Shown: piece after piece, positions 34,581 through 41,984 of the stretch
Position numbering within the stretch: position 1 is the first letter of the stretch
Layout: the number at the start of each line of letters is the position of its first letter
Origin: Mediterranea sp. An20
Lineage (GTDB): Bacteria; Bacteroidota; Bacteroidia; Bacteroidales; Bacteroidaceae
Direction of reading: 5' to 3'
Length of the DNA stretch: 64,000 nucleotides
Assembly (NCBI RefSeq): GCF_002160055.1
Contig: NZ_NFJV01000003.1
Location: 62,001 to 126,000 of the forward strand
The notes under the pieces: model-generated
What the model saw: only the letters and a program-made list of their open reading frames with translations
What the model was told of the DNA's origin: nothing
Database searches by the model: none
Made by a program: the position numbers and the translations under genes

Positions 34581-35093
34581 TTACTCCAAAATAAATCCAT
34601 CATCTATCATCTGCCGTACTCTTTCAGATACATAAACATTATGAGTCTTGTCTATTTTTACAGCTACAAAATTTCTCTTTATCCAAAGATAAAAAGTATT
34701 TTGCCATTTTAAAAATTCATTGCTTTTAGAAACTAATACTCCATCTGCCAAATATTTAGTAATTCCAGATATACTTCCTCCTATCATTTTTTTATTTGCC
34801 ACGTCAATATATGCTCTATCAAAAGTCAATATATCACTAATCATAAAATTAGGTGTAAATATCTTTTCAAAAGACACAGCAGACTCTATTTCTTCAATTT
34901 CTACCGTATGCTTGTCTTTGTACACAATCACTCTATTCCAATCATTTTCACCGAAATCACTAATTTGTATGGGCCTCAAATCAAATCCTGCCAATGGCAT
35001 TGCTGATACAGATATCTGTTTTTCCTTAAAATATTTGTCTAAGAGAACATAATCTTCTTTTATACAATATAGTTTTATCTTCTTCGCATTCAT
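34581..35093 (-). CDS. Imm43-like (DUF1629-type) immunity protein
   Basis: 170 residues. The C-terminal NVYVSERVRQMIDDGF matches the ending of the protein at 57888 (ELFVSERIKHLIDGNKF), and such endings are typical of Imm43/DUF1629-type proteins. Those are thought to neutralise contact-delivered toxins. Cytoplasmic; no signal peptide. First gene downstream of the promoter block at 35289. Confidence 0.5.
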   Translation of the reverse strand: MNAKKIKLYCIKEDYVLLDKYFKEKQISVSAMPLAGFDLRPIQISDFGENDWNRVIVYKDKHTVEIEEIESAVSFEKIFTPNFMISDILTFDRAYIDVANKKMIGGSISGITKYLADGVLVSKSNEFLKWQNTFYLWIKRNFVAVKIDKTHNVYVSERVRQMIDDGFILE

Positions 35094-35288
35094 ATTTTAC
35101 TTATAAAAATGAATTGTACAGTTCAAAGGCCTAATGTGTAGGACTTCTAAATCTTAAATAGCTTTCATTTTTCCACTTACAGATTACCCATTTTTTGTTG
35201 TTTTCCTACTTAATGATATTCAACAACCTAATTAGTTTGTGGATATATAATATTCGGCAGCGTTCCGCGTTGACTTTTACCGATTTAA

Positions 35289-35319
35289 CAAAGGTAACAG
35301 ATTCCACCTGTCCGGCAAA
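35289..35319 (-). promoter_or_regulatory. Array promoter, copy 1
   Basis: Minus strand TTTG, exactly 19 bp, TACCTTTG. Reads leftward into the gene starting at 35093, with a leader of about 190 bases. Confidence 0.8.
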
Positions 35320-35445
35320 ATTTCCATCAGATATTCTTTCTCCTTTTTTTATCATACATCTCCCTGTATGTCGCTTCCGGGACTCTTTTACCCTGTGTTC
35401 CACCGCCATCCGTCCCTGCGACCTCCAGCACTTATTTTGCAGCGA

Positions 35446-35532
35446 AAATACTTGGCCGTCACAATCCCGCCAGTACCCGGCCAGCCAGAACAGGCATGTC
35501 GCTATGCCTACCGGTATCTTTCGTTCTTCCAA
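35446..35532 (-). pseudogene. N-terminal fragment of a phosphoribosyltransferase-like gene, copy 1
   Basis: The frame reads MEERKIPVGIATCLFWLAGYWRD, similar to the start of the protein at 32975 (MEPRLVFLILIGIAIGLSCLAGYWRK). After about 25 codons the similarity stops at the junction with the leader-L4-type sequence. It is a relic carried inside the promoter block. Confidence 0.6.
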
Positions 35533-35560
35533 TCGCCGGGCATCCCCATAGCCCGGAACA

Positions 35561-35612
35561 CCAATGTTGGGCAGTTTGTAGCCGTTAGGAGGTACAGGTG
35601 TCTGTTAGCATC
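35561..35612 (-). repeat. Cassette repeat R3
   Basis: Divergent member: minus strand GCTAACAGACACC...ACATTGG. Lies just after the stop of the Imm51 gene at 35618 in transcription order. Confidence 0.5.
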
Positions 35613-35617
35613 GTTTC

Positions 35618-35962
35618 TTAATCCAGTTCTGCACGAGAGAATAAATCCATAATCAATGTTTCATTCTCACAGGCGTCCTTGAACTTTAATATAAATTCTT
35701 TTAAGGCATCTTTATCTTTTGAATAGGCACAGAACATGCTTCCTTCCGGGTCAAAACTTATCTTTTCGGACAACTCCGGTACTTGTTCTTCCACAAAGAC
35801 ACGAGCTAAGGACTCCCAGTCATAGCCGTTCCCCTCAAAGCCCTCGTCTTCTCTTGCTTGGAAAATTTCTGCTTTGTATTCTCCAACATTCAGGCATACT
35901 GAAGCTGTCGATTCATGATCAACCCAAAAGAATGGTGCTATTTTTTCGTCTAATCTATCCAT
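35618..35962 (-). CDS. Imm51-family immunity protein
   Basis: 114 residues with the family signature FEGNGYDWESLARVFVEEQVPELSEKISFDPEGSMFCAYSKD at about residues 42-82, as I recall for the Immunity protein 51 family. Such proteins bind and block cytoplasmic toxins of contact-dependent or type VI systems. It is 4 bases after the next upstream gene, without a repeat between, so the two share one cassette. Confidence 0.7.
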   Translation of the reverse strand: MDRLDEKIAPFFWVDHESTASVCLNVGEYKAEIFQAREDEGFEGNGYDWESLARVFVEEQVPELSEKISFDPEGSMFCAYSKDKDALKEFILKFKDACENETLIMDLFSRAELD

Positions 35963-35966
35963 ATTG

Positions 35967-36344
35967 TTATTCCGATTTAGCCCAACTTTTTATTGCAAAT
36001 AGTTCATCAAACAACTCATCGGCATTTTGTCGTATGCCTGTACGATATTTTTTGGGAATTTTTTTTTGATTACGTTCCCACCATGCTTCAAATGTGTCTT
36101 TAAGATGTTTACGTTTCAATTCGTATATACACATAGCAGCCGTGTTTGGATATTTTCTTGCTATTGTTAATAGCATATCAAGATGAACCAACAATGGTTG
36201 GCGGCCATCTTCGTATGTCATATTAATTATATCCTCCTCAACTTTTTGTATATTTTTCAAGACATCATAAAAATATGCCATGGGAACCAAATCTGCACAT
36301 GTGTTTTCGTGTGGCAGTATTCCTGTAATCTTATTTAATCCCAT
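35967..36344 (-). CDS. Hypothetical cassette protein
   Basis: 125 residues, helical and basic near the C terminus (YELKRKHLKDTFEAWWERNQKKIPKKYRTGIRQNADELFDELFAIKSWAK). No family recognised. Paired with the Imm51 gene in one cassette; either both are immunity genes or this one was captured with it. Confidence 0.6.
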   Translation of the reverse strand: MGLNKITGILPHENTCADLVPMAYFYDVLKNIQKVEEDIINMTYEDGRQPLLVHLDMLLTIARKYPNTAAMCIYELKRKHLKDTFEAWWERNQKKIPKKYRTGIRQNADELFDELFAIKSWAKSE

Positions 36345-36365
36345 AATTCTATTTTTGAGTTACTC

Positions 36366-36416
36366 AATATTCGGTGGATAATCAACCTTTTCAGGGCGAT
36401 TCTTCCGCTTGTTTGC
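36366..36416 (-). repeat. Cassette repeat R4
   Basis: Minus strand CAAACAAGCGG...CCACCGAATATTG with hairpin AATCGCCCT GAAA AGGTTGATT. The 73 bases between it and the stop at 36490 hold nothing clear. Confidence 0.65.
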
Positions 36417-36489
36417 ATCATTTCCAATTTTATTCAATACAAGAGAATGGATTCATAAGCAGCACATAATTTTCAGTCATTTCAAAGAT

Positions 36490-36912
36490 TTAGAATTGAT
36501 AAACCCACAGTTCCTCAAAAACAAAATCCAAATCTAAGAAATCTGTTATTTTTTCAAAATCATCATATTCATTAGGTAAGGGAAGGCCAATACCATTAAT
36601 GTTATCCACTTGTACAAATCCAGACCAGGCTACTTGAGATGAAGTGTTTCTTATTACATCTTCAACAGTCATTCCTGCCCATAGCTTGTTATCATAAACT
36701 CCATTGAACTTACTGCTACAAGATATTTCAGATATAATACCATTCTTTCCATAATATAAAGTAATCATATTACCATTAATTGACATGGAGTTCCCATCTG
36801 ACAATTTTACATCATAGTGAGAATGTATTCTCTTTTGTACATCAAATACATTCTCACCAATGGATATTCCGCCAATAGATTTTCCTGGAATGATTATATT
36901 GGAAATATTCAT
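36490..36912 (-). CDS. Hypothetical cassette protein
   Basis: 140 residues starting MNISNIIIPGKSIGGISIGENVFDVQKRIHSHYDVKL, a small beta-rich fold with a repeated Gly pattern. No family recognised with confidence. Flanked by repeats R4 and R5; probably an immunity protein. Confidence 0.55.
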   Translation of the reverse strand: MNISNIIIPGKSIGGISIGENVFDVQKRIHSHYDVKLSDGNSMSINGNMITLYYGKNGIISEISCSSKFNGVYDNKLWAGMTVEDVIRNTSSQVAWSGFVQVDNINGIGLPLPNEYDDFEKITDFLDLDFVFEELWVYQF

Positions 36913-36944
36913 TTCTTTTCGTCTTTAATATTTAATTATTGATG

Positions 36945-36997
36945 CTAATATCTGGCAGCATTCCGCGTTATTCAGCCGGTCTGCTGTTTGTTAGTCA
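36945..36997 (-). repeat. Cassette repeat R5 (class II)
   Basis: Minus strand ACTAACAAACAGCAGACCGG...GCTGCCAGATATTAG; arms CAGC and GCTG pair. Class II repeats (R5, R8, R13, R14, R22) share CAAACAGCAG at one end and GCTGYC near the other. Confidence 0.7.
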
Positions 36998-37005
36998 CCT
37001 TATTT

Positions 37006-37587
37006 TTATATTGGCAGTGTTTTTTCTCGTGATACAAGCATTCTACCTCTATCATCATAAAGCGTAAATAGTCTTTGGGATTCTGATATGAGCATATCTT
37101 CAAAAGAATCCCATGACAAGAGAGAGGTAGCATCTCTACTTTTACAGAAATGAACCCTTCCATTTTCAGAATCTATATAGAGCCTTGAGCCATCATATCT
37201 ATATCCTCCGATAAAAAAATAAGTGTCTTTTGCGTTTTTAGGCCTTTCATAAACGTTTGGCTCAATTAAGCCATAAGGCTCTGGAATTGCATTCGGATTT
37301 CGATTATATGATTTTCTCATTCCATACAAACTGAAATGAAAGAAAAGATGTAATCCATTTGTATCAGTCATTAGAAACGAGCGGAATTGAGCTGGGATCT
37401 CTCTTTTCAAATCTCGTTCTAACTTTATAATGTCATCTTCATTCAGCGTAGCAAAAACGCAAAAATTATATGCTTCAGGAGCAATGAAAGGAGCATGACC
37501 ATATTCCTTTGTCCCGTTTCCATAATCTTTGCATCCATACTTTTCAAAAGTCTGAATGTATTTCTTTATTTCTGTAAACGCACTCAT
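37006..37587 (-). CDS. SUKH/SMI1-KNR4-type immunity protein
   Basis: 193 residues. SUKH-like features: DDIIKLERDLKREIPAQFRSFLMTDTNGLHL (the helix and P-x-x-Y/F-R-x-F-L pattern followed by NG) and late SFEDMLISESQ. SUKH proteins neutralise many nuclease toxins. It is a close paralogue of the protein at 44170-44754, sharing PKNAxxxYFFIGGYxYDxSxLYI and the ending EKTLPI. Immediately downstream of promoter-block copy 2. Confidence 0.7.
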   Translation of the reverse strand: MSAFTEIKKYIQTFEKYGCKDYGNGTKEYGHAPFIAPEAYNFCVFATLNEDDIIKLERDLKREIPAQFRSFLMTDTNGLHLFFHFSLYGMRKSYNRNPNAIPEPYGLIEPNVYERPKNAKDTYFFIGGYRYDGSRLYIDSENGRVHFCKSRDATSLLSWDSFEDMLISESQRLFTLYDDRGRMLVSREKTLPI

Positions 37588-37610
37588 ATTCTTTTCCTTT
37601 TTTTAAGCGA

Positions 37611-37641
37611 CTAATGCTGTTTGTCAGCGTTCCGCGTTGAC
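37611..37641 (-). repeat. Half cassette repeat R6a, cut by the promoter block
   Basis: AATGCTGTTTGTCAGCGTTC on the plus strand is one end of a class II repeat and runs straight into promoter-block copy 2. The other half is missing. Confidence 0.55.
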
Positions 37642-37655
37642 TTTTACCGATTTAA

Positions 37656-37686
37656 CAAAGGTAACAGATTCCACCTGTCCGACAAA
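37656..37686 (-). promoter_or_regulatory. Array promoter, copy 2
   Basis: Minus strand TTTG, 19 bp, TACCTTTG. Reads leftward into the SUKH gene starting at 37587. Confidence 0.8.
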
Positions 37687-37814
37687 ATTTCCATCAGATA
37701 TTCTTTCCCCTTTTTTATTATCGCACATCCCCTGTATGTTGCTTCTCGGCCTCTTTTACCTTGTGTTCCACCGCCATCCGGCCCTGCGACCTCCAGGGAA
37801 TTATTTTGCTGCGA

Positions 37815-37901
37815 AAATACTTGGCCGTCACAATCCCGACAGTACCCGGCCAGCCAGAACAGGCATGTCGCTATGCCTACCGGTATCTTTCGTTCTTCCA
37901 A
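37815..37901 (-). pseudogene. N-terminal fragment of a phosphoribosyltransferase-like gene, copy 2
   Basis: Reads MEERKIPVGIATCLFWLAGYCRD, the same relic as at 35446 with one codon changed (W to C). Not expected to be functional. Confidence 0.6.
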
Positions 37902-37929
37902 TCGCCGGGCATCCCCATAGCCCGGAACA

Positions 37930-37984
37930 CCAATGCTTGGTGGATAATCAACCTTTCAAGGAAGATTAATCCGTTTGTTAGTCG
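37930..37984 (-). repeat. Cassette repeat R6b
   Basis: Minus strand ACTAACAAACGGATTAATC...CCACCAAGCATTG, hairpin AATCTTCCTT GAA AGGTTGATT. Follows the stop of the gene at 37990. Confidence 0.65.
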
Positions 37985-37989
37985 CATAT

Positions 37990-38685
37990 TTACAATTTTG
38001 ACAAAAGGACGTTCAATCCTTTAATATCTTCTTTATCATCTTCATACCTTAGAGCGTTTCTATAAGAATGGTTACTTATACAGACAGTTCCTATTTCTGG
38101 AATATCTAACACATCGGAATCAGGTATTAACAATCCATACAAGATGCATTTGCCTATGTACTCTGAATGTTCCCGAAATAGTGGGATTTGTTGCAACCTT
38201 CGGACTATCTCATTGAGTGCCTCTTCTTTTTCCTGCTCCCTGATTGCCGACAGAGGCAACAGAAGATGAAATAGCACATCTCCATATTTTAACTTTGCCA
38301 TACGCAACAGCTCCGGATATGTGAGATATTTCAAATGAAAGTTGCCACTAACCTCACCGATCATAAAGTCATTCAAAAAATAGTAAGTACAACAAGGATG
38401 AAATTCTATTGTCAATGCAATATCACTGCCGATAGGAAGAACCAGCGACTTCGGATTTTCAATCTCTCCCTCATTTTCTGGTGTTTTTAAATCCCATTGA
38501 GATAGATTGCTCCAATATTCTGTAAATCTCTTCTTATCTAATGATGCTGGTGAATATTTTTCATCCCACATCCAATCAAAATTCTCATCATTTTCTTTGT
38601 CAAATGCGTTTATATGATGATGTAGTATCACGTTCCAAAAAAAATCATTTGAGAACGAATATTCTTTTTCAGATATTACATTCAT
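37990..38685 (-). CDS. Hypothetical cassette protein
   Basis: 231 residues, cytoplasmic. Features include SLVLPIGSDIALTIEFHPCCTYYFLNDFMIGEVSGNFHLKYLTYPELLRMAKL and IPLFREHSEYIGKCILYGLL. It has the look of a large single-domain immunity protein, but I do not recognise the family. Flanked by repeats R6b and R7. Confidence 0.6.
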   Translation of the reverse strand: MNVISEKEYSFSNDFFWNVILHHHINAFDKENDENFDWMWDEKYSPASLDKKRFTEYWSNLSQWDLKTPENEGEIENPKSLVLPIGSDIALTIEFHPCCTYYFLNDFMIGEVSGNFHLKYLTYPELLRMAKLKYGDVLFHLLLPLSAIREQEKEEALNEIVRRLQQIPLFREHSEYIGKCILYGLLIPDSDVLDIPEIGTVCISNHSYRNALRYEDDKEDIKGLNVLLSKL

Positions 38686-38708
38686 TTACTTCTTCATTTT
38701 AATTGCAA

Positions 38709-38757
38709 CTAATGTTTTGTGACTTTCCATCATTGGGTGATGCAGATTCCATTAGCA
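38709..38757 (-). repeat. Cassette repeat R7 (divergent)
   Basis: AATGTTTTGTGAC on one side and CATTAGCAC on the other (plus strand) keep the end pattern; the middle ATCATTGGGTGAT is itself a small inverted repeat. It overlaps the 3' end of the gene at 38752. Confidence 0.5.
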
Positions 38758-39123
38758 CGATATTTCCTTTTTGAGCCAGTCGTCAATAAAAGATCTTGCC
38801 TTATCTACATTTTTAGTGCTCCATGTTAGATAAATCACTAACTCTTCATTCCCATCAAAGGTGTCTTCCCAGACTTCCAATACCTCTTCATCACAATTTG
38901 TTTGAATGATTCTGACAATTCTTCCTGTCTGTTTAGACTTAGCCGAGAATATGGAATTTCCATCCATGTCTTTCTCCTGATTGGAAAAACATGTATTATA
39001 AAAAGGAATAATCCAGTTATCCAAGCTGTTCTTATGTTCATCGCATATAGAACAAAATAACTGAATCCAATATTGCTCTAATGCAAGATATGTTTTGCTG
39101 TTTTCTAAATAATCTTCAAACAT
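38752..39123 (-). CDS. Hypothetical cassette protein
   Basis: 123 residues, acidic, with many aromatic residues (YWIQLFCSICDEHKNSLDNWIIPFYNTCF). Ends DKARSFIDDWLKKEISC inside repeat R7. No family recognised; likely immunity by position. Confidence 0.55.
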   Translation of the reverse strand: MFEDYLENSKTYLALEQYWIQLFCSICDEHKNSLDNWIIPFYNTCFSNQEKDMDGNSIFSAKSKQTGRIVRIIQTNCDEEVLEVWEDTFDGNEELVIYLTWSTKNVDKARSFIDDWLKKEISC

Positions 39124-39132
39124 AATTTTATG

Positions 39133-39183
39133 CCAATGTTTGACAGCGTTTCATTTATTCAGTCGCACTGCTGTTTGTTACTG
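39133..39183 (-). repeat. Cassette repeat R8 (class II)
   Basis: Minus strand AGTAACAAACAGCAGTGCG...CGCTGTCAAACATTGG. The first 25 bases are translated as the end of the gene at 39159 (SNKQQCD). Confidence 0.7.
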
Positions 39184-39683
39184 ATCATTCTTTGGTAAAA
39201 GGAATCCAATTCGCTAATCATAGAACGCATCTCTGATTTTCTTATTGTTATTTCATCTATTTTAGTTTCATCAATTTCAAGAGAATTGTTATCATACGAT
39301 GCTGTTACAACAAGTATCCTCACCTCGTCATTATGATCCAAAACAAATGAATAAACATCATTATCTTCTATTGTCGGCGTGGAGAGTTTATATCTATAAT
39401 CTTCACTGCCATTAGCCGGGAAAGTTATTTCCAACAAGTTTTTCACGGCATCCATCTTGGATGCTTGAAACAAGACTTCATTCTCACAAGGCATCGAGTA
39501 GCGATACCATCCATCTAACAGTATGGGTATCTCGCTATTTAATGTTGATGTTGCAACACATGGGTATATTTTACCATTTATACACAAACAAAATATCCCG
39601 TTAATCCATGTAGAATCATCATCATTCCATTCAGGAACAATGTCAATCCAGAAAGCGAATTTATATGGATCTCCTATTATCAT
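39159..39683 (-). CDS. Imm42-like immunity protein
   Basis: 174 residues opening MIIGDPYKFAFWIDIVPEW...WINGIFCLCINGKIYP, the pattern I associate with Immunity 42 proteins (I-x-G-D-x-x-x-F-A, then W-x-x-G-x-x-C-x-x-I-x-G). The protein at 43564 has the same pattern. The last residues SNKQQCD come from the adjoining cassette repeat. Confidence 0.55.
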   Translation of the reverse strand: MIIGDPYKFAFWIDIVPEWNDDDSTWINGIFCLCINGKIYPCVATSTLNSEIPILLDGWYRYSMPCENEVLFQASKMDAVKNLLEITFPANGSEDYRYKLSTPTIEDNDVYSFVLDHNDEVRILVVTASYDNNSLEIDETKIDEITIRKSEMRSMISELDSFYQRMISNKQQCD

Positions 39684-39699
39684 TCTTTTATGTATTAAT

Positions 39700-39752
39700 C
39701 AATGTCTGACAACAAATTGCTATTTGGAGCGTTTGAAGTGCATGTTAGCGAT
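39700..39752 (-). repeat. Cassette repeat R9
   Basis: Minus strand GCTAACATGCACTTCAAACG...TTGTTGTCAGACATTG; hairpin with arms AAA-GCT and AGC-TTT. Lies after the pseudogene at 39761. Confidence 0.6.
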
Positions 39753-39760
39753 ACATTCTT

Positions 39761-39943
39761 TTAATTCTTATATCCTTTTTCTAATTCAAATATAACCTCT
39801 TTCAGTAAGTCATATTCTTTATTATTTAAATCTCCATGCGCTAACAATCCGCAAAGATTAGAATATATCTTATCAGAAACATGCTGATCAGCATCACTCT
39901 GAAAGGAATGTATTAGTCTCTTATAATACTCATTCCATTTTTC
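39761..39943 (-). pseudogene. 5'-truncated copy of the 76-residue cassette gene at 42847
   Basis: About 175 bases match 42847-43020 with only a few changes. The copy lacks the first about 21 codons and the ATG, and one T is missing from a T-run so the end reads ELEKGYKN. It begins right at the stop codon of the ankyrin gene and is in the same frame, so it was fused there by recombination. Not expected to be translated. Confidence 0.75.
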
Positions 39944-41026
39944 CTAAAGCTCTCCATTTATGAATTTTCCAACAATTGTCTCACAATTATTGATGAAGTA
40001 ATTCCAATCACCAACCTCAAAAATCTCTTCATGTTCTCCATCAAAGGCATAGAGCTTTTTGTCTTTCGAATGCCATAAAAGCTGTACCCAGTAATTATCC
40101 GAATACTTTACCAATGAAAGATATTTCTTCCTTTTCCAAGTCAATTCTACTGCATCCTCTAATTTATAAAATTCAATGTACTTGCTATCAATTTCCCCAG
40201 AAAATTCGATCCTGAGATTCTCATTTTTGAAGAAATCTACCATTTCTTTAGGCAGCCTGTAACACTTTACTATCGCTTTCAAGGCTTCTTCATTATGAAA
40301 ATTCTCAGGTTCCAGATTCTTGATATATTCAATCATTTCTTGATTCTTGTTTAGTAATGCGATTGTATATGGTCTCTCACCGTACTTGCTTTTAATAGTC
40401 AAATCAGCACCTTTCTCCACAAGCCATTTTACCAAGTCAATAGAATTGCGTTGTGCCGCTACCATAACAGGAGTTTCCTGTTGGGTAAACATCATATCAT
40501 ATTCATGGTAATTCAAATCTGCCCCATAATCCAAAAACATCTGGGCTAATTTCTTGTCTTTTTCATAAATTGCAGATCTCAGGCAATTACTTCCATATTT
40601 TTTTACTGTTATGCCATGTTTTTCAAACACATCAATGTTCTTGAAATTCTTTCCAAAGAAAATATCATCATATATTCTTTTACATTGTCTTTTGGTCAGT
40701 TTTTCCAAGGCTCCGTGTCGTATAAATAGCTCACATATTTCAGTTGTACAAAAACGGGCTGCAGCCGAAATCGGTGTTCCCCAATCTCCCTCTTTTGCTC
40801 TCACATTTGCTCCCTTTTCTAAAAGCCACCTTATTGCCTGTTCATTGTTACACTGGATTGCTATCTCTATGGGAGTAATATCTGTATATTCGCTCAAGAC
40901 TATTTTTTGGTCTATATCCCAACCGTTCTTATATTCTTTTTCTAAATTGTCAATATCACTATTTATGATATTTTCTACAACCTTGGGGACTACCTCAAAA
41001 GTTCCCATATAACCTATTTTGTACAT
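39944..41026 (-). CDS. Ankyrin-repeat cassette protein
   Basis: 360 residues, no signal peptide. Residues about 50-220 hold ankyrin repeats: TPIEIAIQCNNEQAIRWLLEKGANVRA, TPISAAARFCTTEICELFIRHGA, TPVMVAAQRNSIDLVKWLVEKGADLTI. The C-terminal about 110 residues form a separate alpha/beta part (LSLVKYSDNYWVQLLWHSKDKKLYAFDGEHEE). Ankyrin proteins are common as immunity factors in Bacteroidales clusters. Its end joins directly to the truncated gene copy. Confidence 0.75.
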   Translation of the reverse strand: MYKIGYMGTFEVVPKVVENIINSDIDNLEKEYKNGWDIDQKIVLSEYTDITPIEIAIQCNNEQAIRWLLEKGANVRAKEGDWGTPISAAARFCTTEICELFIRHGALEKLTKRQCKRIYDDIFFGKNFKNIDVFEKHGITVKKYGSNCLRSAIYEKDKKLAQMFLDYGADLNYHEYDMMFTQQETPVMVAAQRNSIDLVKWLVEKGADLTIKSKYGERPYTIALLNKNQEMIEYIKNLEPENFHNEEALKAIVKCYRLPKEMVDFFKNENLRIEFSGEIDSKYIEFYKLEDAVELTWKRKKYLSLVKYSDNYWVQLLWHSKDKKLYAFDGEHEEIFEVGDWNYFINNCETIVGKFINGEL

Positions 41027-41047
41027 AAATCCGTTATTTCTATATTG

Positions 41048-41098
41048 TATGTTTTCTGACTAAATATCCCTTATGGGAGGTTCAGCCGCTTGTTATTC
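41048..41098 (-). repeat. Cassette repeat R10
   Basis: Minus strand AATAACAAGCGGCTGAACC...AGTCAGAAAACATAC with arm CCTCCC facing GGGA. The 5' end closely resembles integron attC sequences. Confidence 0.7.
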
Positions 41099-41100
41099 AC

Positions 41101-41802
41101 TCATTTTACCATATCCGGTAGTTGTTCAATATTGTATTGATTGTTCCAAACAAATCTATAATCTTCTAAGTTATATAATTCAGGACGATTAAAATTTTGC
41201 ATCACATAATCTTTCCCATCTGTAGTTAATATTATACTATCTTGATAACAAAATTCGTCAAGAAAAAAAATATTTTGCTTGTCATTGCAATTCTTTAATT
41301 GCATATCAGGATAAAGGAAATAGTTATATTTATTACATCCTATTGCTCTTTTTTTATTTTCTATATGGAAATCGAATTTATTATCATCAAACTCGCAAAT
41401 CCTTATTACGAAAAATTTTTTATCAATAAATTCTTTCCCATCTTTTCCAAATACTTTCAATTCAGTTGCCTCAAATCGGCCATAAAGTTGATTGCTAATC
41501 ATAAAGTTTAAAAAACTTTCAGATACGATTTTTAAGTTATAATTTTGGGGAAACCAATCAAATGATGGCTGCACTTTTGATTTGATATGCAGATACAAAA
41601 TTTCAGGCATTTTAAATCGTGTATCATATGTTGGAAATCCATCTTTAGGAGGATAATACATTACCCAATCCCCTAAAATAGATACTTGTTTTTTAGGACA
41701 GTACTTATCCGAAAGCCAATAATCCTCATATAAAGGAAGCAACTTAAACTCTTCAATTCTTGCTGGTGTATAAAACCATATATATAGTTCCTGCTTATCC
41801 AT
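41101..41802 (-). CDS. Imm43/DUF1629-like cassette protein
   Basis: 233 residues, cytoplasmic, rich in aromatic residues (MDKQELYIWFYTPARIEEFKLLPLYEDYWLSDKY). The layout (N-terminal variable beta region, later RFEATELKVFGKDGKEFIDKKFFVIRI) resembles Imm43/DUF1629-type immunity proteins; the match is by eye. Flanked by repeats R10 and R11. Confidence 0.5.
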   Translation of the reverse strand: MDKQELYIWFYTPARIEEFKLLPLYEDYWLSDKYCPKKQVSILGDWVMYYPPKDGFPTYDTRFKMPEILYLHIKSKVQPSFDWFPQNYNLKIVSESFLNFMISNQLYGRFEATELKVFGKDGKEFIDKKFFVIRICEFDDNKFDFHIENKKRAIGCNKYNYFLYPDMQLKNCNDKQNIFFLDEFCYQDSIILTTDGKDYVMQNFNRPELYNLEDYRFVWNNQYNIEQLPDMVK

Positions 41803-41823
41803 AATCTTTACTCTTAAAGTGAA

Positions 41824-41876
41824 TGATGTTTGCTGGCCAACTTACCCCTTATGAGAGGTTCAGCCGCTTGTTATGT
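41824..41876 (-). repeat. Cassette repeat R11
   Basis: Minus strand CATAACAAGCGGCTGAACC...GGCCAGCAAACATC; arms CCTC and GGGG around TCATAA. Very similar to R10. Confidence 0.7.
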
Positions 41877-41931
41877 ATCTATTCTTCTTCATTCATATTC
41901 TTTATTTTTTAATGTTTCCATTTTTATCAAA
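41877..41931 (-). other. Empty cassette between repeats R11 and R12
   Basis: Two complete repeats are separated by only about 55 AT-rich bases with no open frame. In the rest of the array a gene sits here, so a gene has been lost or a cassette end was duplicated. Confidence 0.5.
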
Positions 41932-41982
41932 TTAATGTCTGACAGCTAATCGCCCTTATGGGCGATTGAGGTGCGTATCAAC
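41932..41982 (-). repeat. Cassette repeat R12 (perfect hairpin)
   Basis: Contains AATCGCCC, loop TTAT (plus-strand view), GGGCGATT, the clearest stem in the array. Ends GTCAGACATTAA on the minus strand. Confidence 0.75.
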
Positions 41983-41984
41983 AA

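Larger units (their letters stand above)
35262..35560 (-). repeat. Duplicated promoter block, copy 1 (about 300 bp)
   Basis: Nearly identical to 37628-37929; its first about 200 bp also match 44795-45000. It contains a perfect minus-strand promoter (35289-35319), the left edge of leader L4, and a fragment of the phosphoribosyltransferase-like gene. It interrupts a cassette repeat, half of which is at 35249-35274 and a full one at 35561-35612. The remaining part of this 524-bp gap (35094-35248) shows nothing clear. Confidence 0.8.
37628..37929 (-). repeat. Duplicated promoter block, copy 2 (about 300 bp)
   Basis: Almost identical to 35262-35560. Contains the promoter at 37656-37686, a leader-L4 edge, and a phosphoribosyltransferase-like fragment. 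It fills most of the 402-bp gap between genes at 37587 and 37990. Confidence 0.8.

Noticed and set aside
35206..35532. 108-codon minus-strand frame in promoter-block copy 1
   Set aside because: Only the first 25 codons match a known gene; the rest is promoter and leader DNA read as protein.
36972..37163. 63-codon minus-strand frame ending NKQQTG
   Set aside because: It lies within the SUKH gene in another frame; the ending only reflects the repeat.
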